DNA from: Clostridium sp. AM34-11AC | GTDB lineage: Bacteria; Bacillota; Clostridia; Lachnospirales; Lachnospiraceae | Length of the DNA stretch: 64,000 bases | Direction: 5' to 3' | NCBI RefSeq assembly: GCF_003435375.1 | Contig: NZ_QWGL01000010.1 | Span: forward strand, 1 to 64,000 | Part shown: one piece after another, positions 43,585 through 52,060 of the stretch | Layout of the letters: each line of letters begins with the position of its first letter | How positions within the stretch are numbered: position 1 is the first letter of the stretch | Position numbers and translations under genes: made by a program | The notes under the pieces: generated by a model | What the model was told of the DNA's origin: nothing | What the model saw: only the letters and a program-made list of their open reading frames with translations | Databases searched by the model: none

Positions 43585-45045
43585 ATGAAAACATTATATT
43601 TTGACTGTGGAATGGGCGCTGCCGGAGATATGCTGATGGCATCTCTCTACGAGATCTGCCCGGATAAAGAGAAATTTTTAAAGAGCATGAACGAAATGGG
43701 TCTGCCGGGACTCTCCATTGAGGCGGAACCGTCAGTAAAGTGCGGAATCACAGGAACACATATGAAGGTGACGATCCACGGGGAGGAAGAGGAGAGCGTG
43801 GATGTCGATCTGCAGGGGCATGAGCACGAGCATCATCAGGAGCATAACCATGAAGATAGTCAGCATAGCCATGCTCACGATCACCACCATGATCATGAAG
43901 ATACCCACCATGACCATAGTCACGAATCCCATCATCATGCCCACGAAATGGCAGAGTCAGCAGCAGAACAGACAGTTCACGAATGTATATATGATAAACA
44001 GGCTGATCAAAACCACGAGAATCAAAACGATCTCAATCACCCCCACACCCATGACCACGATCATAATTGCGGACATGATCATACCCACGATCATGGTCAC
44101 CCCCACCACCATCACGCCAGCATGGCAGGTATTTCCCATATCATCGAGCACTTAAACCTCCCGGAAGAGGTAAAGAACGACATCGTGGCAGTCTACCGCC
44201 TGATCGCCGAGGCCGAGTCCCACGTCCACGGAAAGACCGTCGAGGAGATCCACTTCCACGAGGTGGGCACCGCCGACGCGATCGCGGATATCGCTGGAGT
44301 CTGCCTTTTAATGCACATGATCGCCCCACAGAAGGTGATCGCATCCCCGATCCATGTCGGAAGCGGAAATGTCCGCTGCGCCCACGGGATCCTGCCGGTA
44401 CCGGCACCTGCGACAGCATTTATTTTACAGGGACTCCCAATCTACAGCGGAGATATCAGAGGTGAGCTCTGCACCCCGACCGGAGCGGCATTGTTAAAGC
44501 ACTTTGTGACAGAATTTAAGGAAATGCCGGTTATGCGGACCGCTGCCATTGGCTACGGTATGGGAAAGAAAGACTTTGAACGTGCAAACTGCGTGCGCGT
44601 CCTCTTAGGCGAGACAGAGGAGAATGGAAGTGAAGTGACAGAGCTCTCCTGTAATCTCGACGATATGACCCCGGAAGCCCTCGGCTTCGTTCAGGAGATC
44701 CTCTTTGCCGCAGGTGCCCTTGAGGTCTACACGATCCCGATCGGTATGAAGAAGAGCCGCCCGGGAATCCTTTTAACCTGCATGTGCCGCTGCAATGACA
44801 AAAAGAAGATGGTTTCCCTGCTCTTCAAACACACAACAACGCTTGGCATCCGTGAGAGTATCAGCAAACGCTACACCCTGACAAGAACGATAAAGGAACA
44901 TGAAACTCCGTATGGTGTGGTCCGGGAGAAGGTTTCCGAAGGATACGGTGTGTGCCGCGGAAAATTAGAGTACGAAGATATTGCAAAGATCGCGAGAGAG
45001 AATGGAATGTCGTTAGAGGAAGTTAAGGAATTAGTAGAGAAATAG
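43585..45045 (+). CDS. larC: nickel-pincer cofactor nickel insertase LarC, continuous
   Basis: 486 residues. LarC inserts nickel into the pincer cofactor. N-terminal YFDCGMGAAGDMLMASLYE and C-terminal NLDDMTPEALGFVQEIL are characteristic. Between about residues 80 and 175 lies a His/Asp/Glu-rich insert with dozens of His, likely a nickel store. In Lactobacillus LarC is made by programmed frameshift from larC1/larC2; here it is one open frame. The start follows GAGGTGG. Neither larA nor larE is in the window. Confidence 0.94.
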   Translation: MKTLYFDCGMGAAGDMLMASLYEICPDKEKFLKSMNEMGLPGLSIEAEPSVKCGITGTHMKVTIHGEEEESVDVDLQGHEHEHHQEHNHEDSQHSHAHDHHHDHEDTHHDHSHESHHHAHEMAESAAEQTVHECIYDKQADQNHENQNDLNHPHTHDHDHNCGHDHTHDHGHPHHHHASMAGISHIIEHLNLPEEVKNDIVAVYRLIAEAESHVHGKTVEEIHFHEVGTADAIADIAGVCLLMHMIAPQKVIASPIHVGSGNVRCAHGILPVPAPATAFILQGLPIYSGDIRGELCTPTGAALLKHFVTEFKEMPVMRTAAIGYGMGKKDFERANCVRVLLGETEENGSEVTELSCNLDDMTPEALGFVQEILFAAGALEVYTIPIGMKKSRPGILLTCMCRCNDKKKMVSLLFKHTTTLGIRESISKRYTLTRTIKEHETPYGVVREKVSEGYGVCRGKLEYEDIAKIARENGMSLEEVKELVEK

Positions 45046-45054
45046 AGAGTGAAC

Positions 45055-45100
45055 GTAAAAAGCAAGGAAGAACTTATTTTAGCTCTGCCTTGCTTTTTAC
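45055..45100 (+). terminator. terminator after larC
   Basis: GTAAAAAGCAAGG (45055-45067) pairs with CCTTGCTTTTTAC (45088-45100). Confidence 0.85.
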
Positions 45101-45108
45101 ATTGCATT

Positions 45109-45172
45109 GATAACCATAGAGACAAAAAGAACTAGCATCCTACTTCCCACGGTAAAAAGCTACTCTCTTGTA
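45109..45172 (+). pseudogene. decayed 3' copy of the holin-like toxin gene
   Basis: ATTGATAACCATAGAGAC followed by AAAAAGAACTAGCATCC matches the end of the toxin gene and terminator at 45440-45475, but the frame is broken and the partner stem arm (AAGCTACTCTCTT) is imperfect. A relic of a second module. Confidence 0.5.
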
Positions 45173-45273
45173 CATATCATAACGAATAAAACACATTTTA
45201 TCAAGTTACTCTAGTTTAAAATATGCGTTAAATTTAAAGAAAAAACAGGCGTAAAAGTGACCAAATAGTTCAA

Positions 45274-45302
45274 TCGACATCCGTCGACTTATATGGTAAA
45301 AT
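45274..45302 (+). promoter_or_regulatory. promoter of the small toxin gene
   Basis: TCGACA (45274-45279) and TAAAAT (45297-45302), 17-base spacer, leaving a leader of about 70 bases. Confidence 0.55.
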
Positions 45303-45379
45303 TATCCTGTGATGGAGCGGAAAGCGTGGATGCGTTTCTGATGTCCGGTGCCCTCTGGTTTTATAAGGAGGGATGTCAT

Positions 45380-45466
45380 ATGAATACAATGGAAGTATTG
45401 ACTCTTTTATTGGTAATATTTTCGGCGTTGACCTATATTGACCACCATAACGACAAAAAGAACTAG
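45380..45466 (+). CDS. holin-like type I toxin peptide
   Basis: 28 residues: a short polar start (MNTMEV), a hydrophobic helix (LTLLLVIFSALTYI) and a polar basic tail ending in NDKKN. This pattern is that of the putative holin-like toxins of Firmicutes (TxpA/BsrG group), which are type I toxins controlled by antisense RNA. AAGGAGG precedes the ATG by eight bases. The terminator hairpin begins within the last codons. A decayed copy lies 300 bases upstream. The antisense RNA is not visible by eye. Confidence 0.65.
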   Translation: MNTMEVLTLLLVIFSALTYIDHHNDKKN

Positions 45467-45501
45467 CATCCAACCGACCAAAGTAAAATGCTAGTTCTTT
45501 T
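45456..45501 (+). terminator. terminator of the toxin gene
   Basis: AAAAGAACTAGCAT (45456-45469) and ATGCTAGTTCTTTT (45488-45501) form a perfect 14-bp stem that overlaps the stop codon. Confidence 0.85.
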
Positions 45502-45561
45502 CACACTATAACATACTGAGGGCATCGGACGTATATCCGAGTACCTTTCTGTCTTCATTAT

Positions 45562-45604
45562 AACTGGAGCGGCTTGTTTTTTCAAGCCGCTCCAGTTTAA
45601 TTTT
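45562..45604. terminator. strong hairpin downstream of the rubrerythrin gene
   Basis: AACTGGAGCGGCTTG and CAAGCCGCTCCAGTT form a perfect 15-bp stem with a T6 loop; T-rich flanks exist mainly on the plus strand. It lies past the 3' end of the rubrerythrin gene. Confidence 0.7.
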
Positions 45605-45622
45605 AACTATTTTATTCAGAAA

Positions 45623-46165
45623 TTAGCCAAAATATCTCTTTAAGAGACCAGCAAATGCCTTGCCATGTCTAGCCTCGTCTCTTGCCATCTCGTGAACTGT
45701 ATCATGGATCGCATCAAGACCAGCGGCCTTTGCTCTCTTAGCGAGATCTGTCTTACCAGCAGTAGCGCCGTTCTCAGCCTCAACTCTCATCTCGAGGTTC
45801 TTCTTTGTGCTGTCTGTGATAACTTCACCGAGGAGCTCTGCGAACTTAGCAGCGTGCTCAGCCTCTTCGTAAGCTGCTTTCTCATAGTAAAGACCGATCT
45901 CCGGATAACCTTCTCTGTGGGCAACTCTTGCCATAGCGAGGTACATACCAACCTCAGAGCACTCACCGTTGAAGTTTGCTCTTAAGTCCTCAAGGATATC
46001 TTCGCTTACGCCCTGAGCAACACCAACTACGTGCTCAGAAGCCCAGCTCATTTCATCGCTCTGCTCAATGAACTTGGAAGCCGGTGCGTTACATACCGGA
46101 CATTTCTCCGGAGCAGCCTCACCCTCATATACATAACCACATACGGAACAGACAAATTTCTTCAT
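45623..46165 (-). CDS. reverse rubrerythrin (rubredoxin plus ferritin-like)
   Basis: 180 residues. An N-terminal rubredoxin-like domain (CSVCGY and CPVCNA, about 6-24) is fused to a diiron ferritin-like domain (about 45-180) with Glu/His ligands in [20 protein letters not shown] and [11 protein letters not shown]. Such reverse rubrerythrins reduce hydrogen peroxide and oxygen in anaerobes. The promoter at 46232-46260 carries a palindrome resembling a PerR/Fur box. The Fur-family gene lies directly upstream on the same strand. Confidence 0.93.
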   Translation of the reverse strand: MKKFVCSVCGYVYEGEAAPEKCPVCNAPASKFIEQSDEMSWASEHVVGVAQGVSEDILEDLRANFNGECSEVGMYLAMARVAHREGYPEIGLYYEKAAYEEAEHAAKFAELLGEVITDSTKKNLEMRVEAENGATAGKTDLAKRAKAAGLDAIHDTVHEMARDEARHGKAFAGLLKRYFG

Positions 46166-46215
46166 AGCGTTTTCTCCTTTTCATTTATAAAATATTGTGT
46201 TTTGAAATCAATAAT

Positions 46216-46260
46216 AGTAACTGTTACTGATATTATATTCTAATTGACTCTGAATGTCAA
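46216..46260 (-). promoter_or_regulatory. rubrerythrin promoter with PerR/Fur-like box
   Basis: On the minus strand TTGACA (46260-46255) and TATAAT (46237-46232), exact consensus, 17-base spacer. Just downstream AGTAAC-T-GTTACT (46216-46228) is a perfect 6-1-6 palindrome within a longer AT-rich dyad. Confidence 0.8.
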
Positions 46261-46276
46261 TAGAATTTTTATTTTT

Positions 46277-46669
46277 TTAGTATTCCTTTTTCCGGCAGTC
46301 CTCACATTCGCCGTAAAAGAAAACAGTGTGGGAATCGACCCGTCCCGGAAACGGAGCGGAGAGAAGATCCGAAGTGTCACGAACCAGCTCCAGAGGCATA
46401 TCGATGATCGCTCCGCAAGTCTTGCACACAAAGTGATAATGCGGATCTGTGTTGTAATCAAAATGCTCCGATCCGTCTCCGCTGGAAAAACGCTGGATCT
46501 CGCCCATATCCGCCAGAAGCTTTAAATTGCGGTATACAGTTCCCAGGCTGATCTTCGGGTATTCTTTGCTGATCGTTACATAGACGGCGTCTGCGGTCGG
46601 ATGATCCTTGCGGTTTTTCAGGCACTCCCGGATAGATTCGCGCTGGCGGCTGAATTTTAATGCTTTCAT
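46277..46669 (-). CDS. Fur-family regulator, probably PerR
   Basis: 130 residues from the ATG at 46669 with AAAGGAGG upstream. Winged-helix N-terminus with ISLGTVYRNLKLL recognition helix, His/Asp-rich metal region (HYHFVCKTC) and structural zinc cysteines CKTC and CEDC. The linked rubrerythrin gene, and boxes in both promoters, favour peroxide sensing (PerR) over iron (Fur), but the distinguishing Asp ligand cannot be judged without alignment. Confidence 0.9.
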   Translation of the reverse strand: MKALKFSRQRESIRECLKNRKDHPTADAVYVTISKEYPKISLGTVYRNLKLLADMGEIQRFSSGDGSEHFDYNTDPHYHFVCKTCGAIIDMPLELVRDTSDLLSAPFPGRVDSHTVFFYGECEDCRKKEY

Positions 46670-46715
46670 GGTGAACCTCCTTTCTGGATTTGTAAAGACC
46701 AAACAACAATAATAA

Positions 46716-46761
46716 TGATAATTGTTATCAACATAATACCATCAGAGATATCCACTGTCAA
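46716..46761 (-). promoter_or_regulatory. Fur/PerR-gene promoter with autoregulatory box
   Basis: Minus-strand TTGACA (46761-46756) and TATTAT (46738-46733), 17-base spacer. TGATAAT-T-GTTATCA (46716-46730) matches the Fur/PerR 7-1-7 consensus at all but one position and overlaps the start point. Confidence 0.85.
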
Positions 46762-46885
46762 GTATGAAGTGATAAAATTTTTTTAAAACTGCTCAGATCA
46801 TACATGAAATCAAATTCCTTGAAAACAGCTGATCTCAGCGCCAAAACACATGTATTTAACTGCGTACAATCTGTAGGAAAATTCC

Positions 46886-46914
46886 TTGAAAACACCTTAA
46901 GAAGTGTTTATACT
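46886..46914 (+). promoter_or_regulatory. promoter of the giant fusion gene
   Basis: TTGAAA (46886-46891) and TATACT (46909-46914), 17-base spacer, giving a leader of about 135 bases. Confidence 0.6.
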
Positions 46915-47054
46915 GTTCTTATAATTGAAGGCAGCCGGAAAACTGTTCTTCAAAGCTGCTCATATTCCCTGCTTGGCACGGGAGTCCCTACGGCAGCAGG
47001 ACCAGAATTTCTGTACGATCCGTCCTCAAAACCCCACGAAACGGAGGTATATCC

Positions 47055-50000
47055 ATGTATAACAGACACATCCGCCACCTTGTGACAGAGCTTGGAAACC
47101 GTCTGTCAGACAAAGAATTTTTAAAAAAGATCGGTCTCAGCCGCCGCAGCATGCAGCAGCTCTTTGATAAAGACCGCTGGGAAGTGATCTTCGAGAAGGC
47201 ATTCCCGGTAACAAGACGTTTTTCCTGCGCGGAGATTCTGGAATTCTGCCGCGTAGATATGGAAAAACTCAGCAGTGAACCGGAGGAGGGATGGCTTTCC
47301 TTCGCTTATAAATATTCGACCCACATTCTGTACCCGGATGCGGATTTCGCTGTGTCCGCAGCTCCTTATGCGCCGTCTGCGCTCTATTTCCTGAATGTTC
47401 TCCAGTACTTCTTTGATGAAGAACGGAAGGTTCTGCCGTTCGATCCATATGATGATTTCCGCTTTCTGACAGAAGAAGAATATGCCGGTTTTGAGCGTGC
47501 CGGTGAGTATGCCCACTTTATCCGTGAGTTCCGTGATCAGTACATATACGAGATGATGCGGTTAAACCGTGAGGCGACCCCGTTCGAGACACTGGGACAT
47601 ATCGCGGGTGTCCACTATGTTGCGATGGTGGCAGCCCGAGGGCTTTATGAGGCGGGGGTGCCAATTGACCTGGCGTTGGCGTCGGGCGCAGCAGCGGGAC
47701 ATGACCTCGGAAAATTTGGCTGTAAGCCGGATGAGCGGGTTCCGTACCTTCACTATTTTTATACGAACCAGTGGTTTACCGCCTACAATATGGAAGGAAT
47801 CGGCCACATCGCCGCGAACCATTCCACCTGGGATCTGGAGCTCGACAATATCTCTGTGGAGTCCCTGGTTCTGATTTACGCCGATTTCCGCGTAAAACAG
47901 ATGCGCGGCGAGGATGGCCGCGAGATCACGAAGATCTACACGTTAAAAGATTCCTTTGATGTGATCCTGTCAAAGCTTGACAATGTGGATGAGGCAAAAC
48001 GGAACCGCTACCGCGTCGTCTACTCCCGCCTCTACGAATTCGAGCGTTACATGCGTTCCAAAGGCGTGGATGTGGATCTGACAGGAAACCCGGATCCGGC
48101 GGAGCAGCCGGTAGATATTGTCGTACAGACCGGAAAACAGGTGGTCCGCTCCTTCGTATTCTGGGGAATCGAGCATAACATCGACGTGATGCACCGCCTC
48201 GGAACCGAGCGCCAGTTCGGAAATATCCTGGAGGCGGCGAGAAGCGAAAAAGACTGGAAGAATGTCCGCGCGTACTTAAATATGTTCAACGAATATTCGA
48301 TCCACCTGAACCACCGCCAGAAAGAGCAGACCATCAGATTCCTGTATGAGCTCCTCTTAAACCGCGAGGGCGATATCCGGAGACAGGCGGCGGCGCTCAT
48401 CGGAAAAATGTTCGCAGATTTCAACGCCGGATACCGGAAAGAGCTGCCGAAAAATATGCCGGATCCGGACGCTAAGACGGCACTGACGCTCTGGGAGGAG
48501 TATCTTGGACAGCTCATATGCCCGGATTATCGCCTGACACTGCAGCAGAAGAACCGAATTCAGAATTCTCTGAAATTTGTCATGGTATCCGCCATGGAAC
48601 GGAGTTCGGAGAAGGTCCGGGAAGAGCTGTTCGAAGTCTTCATGAAGTGGTTTGACGGACACCACCGCCTTGTGGGTGATCCGGTATTCTACCTATTAGA
48701 CTGTATATTCTCCCTGCCTCTGGATCTTTGCAGCAAGGGGAGTCGTCTGGAACGTTTGATCTGCTTTGCCATCAGCCATATGGACGACCCGGATGAGAAG
48801 GTGCAGATCGCGGCCGTCCGCGTCTTAAAGGTTCTGACCCAGGCGGTGCCGCCGGAAAGCGCCTGCTACGAGATCGTCTGCGACGCGGCGCACCGGATCA
48901 ATCCGAGGACGATCACGCTGCTGTTTTTACAGTACCGGATCTATACGAACCTGCGCCTGGACACCACTGCCCAACGGGAAGTCTTATACGGACATGATGT
49001 GGTCAGCGATATCTTCCTTGAAAATTTAAAATCCGCTACTCCGTGGATCTTGAAATCCGTAAACATCAAGCTTCTGGCAGATCAGGTAGATCACGGAAAG
49101 CGGGATCACCTTCTCCATATCTGTGCCCATTTTTCCAACCTGATCAAAGTCAGCGAGCAGGTTGGTGTCCGCCATGACGCGGGCCGCGCGCTCCTGCGTC
49201 TTGCCCATTTGCTGGCAACAGACCAGAGAAACGAGATCGCGGTGGAACTCTTAAAGGGACTGGAAGTGGGAGAGTACGAGTTCTCCAAATACATTCCGGA
49301 ATACCTCGGCGAGTTCGCCTTATGGCTGCCGCCGGAACAGCTTGATGACATGATCGAGCGACTGCACATCCTGCTGGCGAACGGAAACGAACGGATCGTG
49401 TCCGTTGCCCTCGATACGTTAGGAGTCCTTTTGGAGTGCTATTCGCGGTATACCGTCCGTTTCCATGAGTCCGAGGAAGTATCGGAAGAACGCCGCATGA
49501 AGCTTCTCGGCCTGATTTTAAGCTGTCTTGCAAACTACCGGGAGCAGGTCCGTCAGGAGGCACTGCTTGTCATTGGACAGCATATTTTCGGCTCCCAGAT
49601 CCTTGCGGAGCGGGACAAGAGCAGAATGTTCTCCCTTTGCGCAAAGAAACTCCTGTTCCTGTTAAATGAGAATAAGGGCGGCGAGCTGAGTCTCTACTAC
49701 CGTGCCGCGACCCTGTCCCATATCGACCGTTTTATCGCTCACTACCAGTTGTTCGGCGGTCTGGTGGAGACCAGGACGCGGGAGAAGATCGCATTTTTCC
49801 CGGGAACCTTTGACCCGTTTACCTTATCCCACAAGGAGATCGCAAAGAAGATCCAGGAGCTCGGATTTACCGTATTTCTTGCCATTGATGAGTTTTCCTG
49901 GTCGAAGAAGACCCAGCCGCATCTGGTGCGCCGACAGATCGTAAACATGTCCATCGCGGACGAGTTTTATGTCCATTTATTCCCGGACAACACGCCGGTA

Positions 50001-51908
50001 AATATCGCGAATCCGGCGGACCTGCGGAGGCTGAAGGAGATGTTCCCGACGGAAGAACTCTATATCGTTGTGGGATCCGACGTGATCCACAACGCGAGCT
50101 CCTACAAGAAGGATCCGGAGGAGAATTCCATCCATTCCTTCAACCACATCGTCTTCCGGCGCCCTGGTGAGGCACACCCGACGGAGGTTTACGAGCAGAT
50201 CACCGGAAAAGTCGTGCAGCTGGAGCTCCCGCAGGAGCTGGAGGATATCAGCTCCACGAAGATCCGTGAAAATATTGATAACCACCGCGATATTTCCAGC
50301 CTCATCGACCCGGTAGTCCAAGAATACATTTACCACAAGGGCATGTACCTGCGCGAGCCGGAATTCAAGCCGATCTTACGGGCGAAAGCTATCGCCTTCG
50401 AGAACGCGGCGGGCAGGGACCGTGAGGTACTGGACGAGCTTGGAAACACCGTTCTCTACGGACATCCGGACGCCCAGGCGATCCTGACAAAGATCCAGGT
50501 GGAGAATGACCGCCTGCTGATCTTAAGAAATACCGTGGAAGGTGAGCGCCCGGCGGGCTTTGTGAGCTACCGGGAGATCGGAAACGAGGATCTGTTCGGC
50601 GTCTTAAAGGACATGGAGCTGGCAAACCTGGTCCGCGGAAAGAGCAGCCGGGAGATCCTTCTGATCACAGGCATCTATGCGAGAGAGGACGGCACCGGGG
50701 ACAGCGGGGTGATCCGCGATGCCCCGCAGCAGCTTCTCGTTGAAGTGCTGGCGAAAGAGTTGGAGAAAAACTACAGTTTCGCATTGTTTGTCGCGGAGCG
50801 CGGCACAGCGACGAAAGAGGTCGTGTACGTGCTGGAGAGACAGGGCTTTATCCGTCCGCATATGGCGGACGAGAACGACAAGCGGACGATCTACATGGTC
50901 GACATGCATGAGCCGTTAATGTTCCTGCATAACCTGGATACTACGATCAAGGAGCCGTTTGCCAGCAATCCGGCGGTTCTGGATGCTGTGGAGAAAAACC
51001 ACAAAAAGCTTCAGATCGCTATGACGAAGCTGTATCCGGGAAATCTTGTACTGTCCTTGTCATCCGGCATCATGTATCATCGTCTTGTGGACCGGATCAC
51101 GGCGCTCAACGATGTTCCGAGAGAGCCGCTGGTGCCGAGAAGACTCGGAAAGAACATGTGCGTTCCGTTCGGTAAGATCCTGCGTGGAAAGGTTGTGCCG
51201 AATACGGTGACGAAGACGCTGCATACCGATAAGGTCTATGAGCCGGATCTGAACAGCTTTACGATCGAGCCGTTCCCGTACTACTCACCGTTAAAAAGCC
51301 AGATCGAGACCATCAAGTCCTTCGATCGGCCGGTGATCCTGGTGGATGACCTCGTCCACACGGCGAACCGGCTCCAGGTGCTCGTTCCGCAGCTCAGGGA
51401 AGACGGGATCCCCATCAAGAAGGTCGTCGTGGGCGTCCTGTCCGGCTACGGCCGCGACCTGATGCAGTGCCTGAAGGTGCCGGTGGAGAGCATCTACTCG
51501 ATGCCGAACCTGCGCCAGTGGTTCGTGGAGTCTACACTGTATCCGTTTATCGGTGGCGATACCGTGCGCCGTGAGGAGATGAAGGTTGCGGGACTTCAGC
51601 CGTCCATCAACATGATTCTGCCCTACGCGACGCCGAGACTTTCCGGCTGCAGCCGGGAGGCGCTTGTGGAGTTCTCGGCCTGCTGTATCGAGAATTCCAG
51701 GGATCTTTTCCAGGTCCTTGAAGCGGAATACCGGAAAATGTACGCGAAAAACCTTACCCTTTCACGCCTCTCCGAGGCCGTCATCCTGCCGCTCTGCCCG
51801 GATAAGGGAAGCTGTATGGAGTATGATGAGAACCTGGCGGCGTCAGTATATCTGGAGAATGATCTGGAGACGCTGTGGAGGATGAAAGAGTTTCTGATCA
51901 AGGGATAA
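47055..51908 (+). CDS. giant multidomain protein: HD, helical repeats, NadD-like, GNAT-like, PRTase-like
   Basis: 1617 residues, GGAGG upstream. Visible in order: an HD phosphohydrolase domain (about 175-330) with H187 or H182, H216-D217 (AAGHDLGKFG), H251, H256 and D277, as in YqeK; helical HEAT/ARM-like repeats (about 350-905); a nucleotidyltransferase (about 910-1095) with FFPGTFDPFTLSH, VVGSDVIHN and ISSTKIREN, as in NadD; a GNAT-like region (about 1110-1290); and a type I phosphoribosyltransferase-like domain with the PRPP loop PVILVDDLVHTANR at about 1425. NadD and YqeK are often neighbours in Firmicutes, so a fused NAD/nucleotide-processing machine is inferred. Activity of each domain is unproved; TLSH replaces the usual TxGH. 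Confidence 0.85.
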   Translation: MYNRHIRHLVTELGNRLSDKEFLKKIGLSRRSMQQLFDKDRWEVIFEKAFPVTRRFSCAEILEFCRVDMEKLSSEPEEGWLSFAYKYSTHILYPDADFAVSAAPYAPSALYFLNVLQYFFDEERKVLPFDPYDDFRFLTEEEYAGFERAGEYAHFIREFRDQYIYEMMRLNREATPFETLGHIAGVHYVAMVAARGLYEAGVPIDLALASGAAAGHDLGKFGCKPDERVPYLHYFYTNQWFTAYNMEGIGHIAANHSTWDLELDNISVESLVLIYADFRVKQMRGEDGREITKIYTLKDSFDVILSKLDNVDEAKRNRYRVVYSRLYEFERYMRSKGVDVDLTGNPDPAEQPVDIVVQTGKQVVRSFVFWGIEHNIDVMHRLGTERQFGNILEAARSEKDWKNVRAYLNMFNEYSIHLNHRQKEQTIRFLYELLLNREGDIRRQAAALIGKMFADFNAGYRKELPKNMPDPDAKTALTLWEEYLGQLICPDYRLTLQQKNRIQNSLKFVMVSAMERSSEKVREELFEVFMKWFDGHHRLVGDPVFYLLDCIFSLPLDLCSKGSRLERLICFAISHMDDPDEKVQIAAVRVLKVLTQAVPPESACYEIVCDAAHRINPRTITLLFLQYRIYTNLRLDTTAQREVLYGHDVVSDIFLENLKSATPWILKSVNIKLLADQVDHGKRDHLLHICAHFSNLIKVSEQVGVRHDAGRALLRLAHLLATDQRNEIAVELLKGLEVGEYEFSKYIPEYLGEFALWLPPEQLDDMIERLHILLANGNERIVSVALDTLGVLLECYSRYTVRFHESEEVSEERRMKLLGLILSCLANYREQVRQEALLVIGQHIFGSQILAERDKSRMFSLCAKKLLFLLNENKGGELSLYYRAATLSHIDRFIAHYQLFGGLVETRTREKIAFFPGTFDPFTLSHKEIAKKIQELGFTVFLAIDEFSWSKKTQPHLVRRQIVNMSIADEFYVHLFPDNTPVNIANPADLRRLKEMFPTEELYIVVGSDVIHNASSYKKDPEENSIHSFNHIVFRRPGEAHPTEVYEQITGKVVQLELPQELEDISSTKIRENIDNHRDISSLIDPVVQEYIYHKGMYLREPEFKPILRAKAIAFENAAGRDREVLDELGNTVLYGHPDAQAILTKIQVENDRLLILRNTVEGERPAGFVSYREIGNEDLFGVLKDMELANLVRGKSSREILLITGIYAREDGTGDSGVIRDAPQQLLVEVLAKELEKNYSFALFVAERGTATKEVVYVLERQGFIRPHMADENDKRTIYMVDMHEPLMFLHNLDTTIKEPFASNPAVLDAVEKNHKKLQIAMTKLYPGNLVLSLSSGIMYHRLVDRITALNDVPREPLVPRRLGKNMCVPFGKILRGKVVPNTVTKTLHTDKVYEPDLNSFTIEPFPYYSPLKSQIETIKSFDRPVILVDDLVHTANRLQVLVPQLREDGIPIKKVVVGVLSGYGRDLMQCLKVPVESIYSMPNLRQWFVESTLYPFIGGDTVRREEMKVAGLQPSINMILPYATPRLSGCSREALVEFSACCIENSRDLFQVLEAEYRKMYAKNLTLSRLSEAVILPLCPDKGSCMEYDENLAASVYLENDLETLWRMKEFLIKG

Positions 51909-52060
51909 AATGCTGAACGCCGTCTGGAATTTCGAGAGGCTGAGGGCTTAAAAGGAAGATCTGCGATAATCGTGGGCTGTGTATCAAAGCCGTAAGGTCG
52001 GCAGACCTGAATGGCTTTGGTGCATGGCAGTAAAATATGGAAATCAGGGGGAATGAAATT

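Noticed and set aside
43802..44155. Met/Ile/Thr-rich frame inside larC
   Set aside because: It is the shifted reading of the His-rich codons of larC; the repeats come from CAY/GAY codons.
43585..45045. Programmed frameshift in larC
   Set aside because: The frame is continuous from start to stop, so none is needed.
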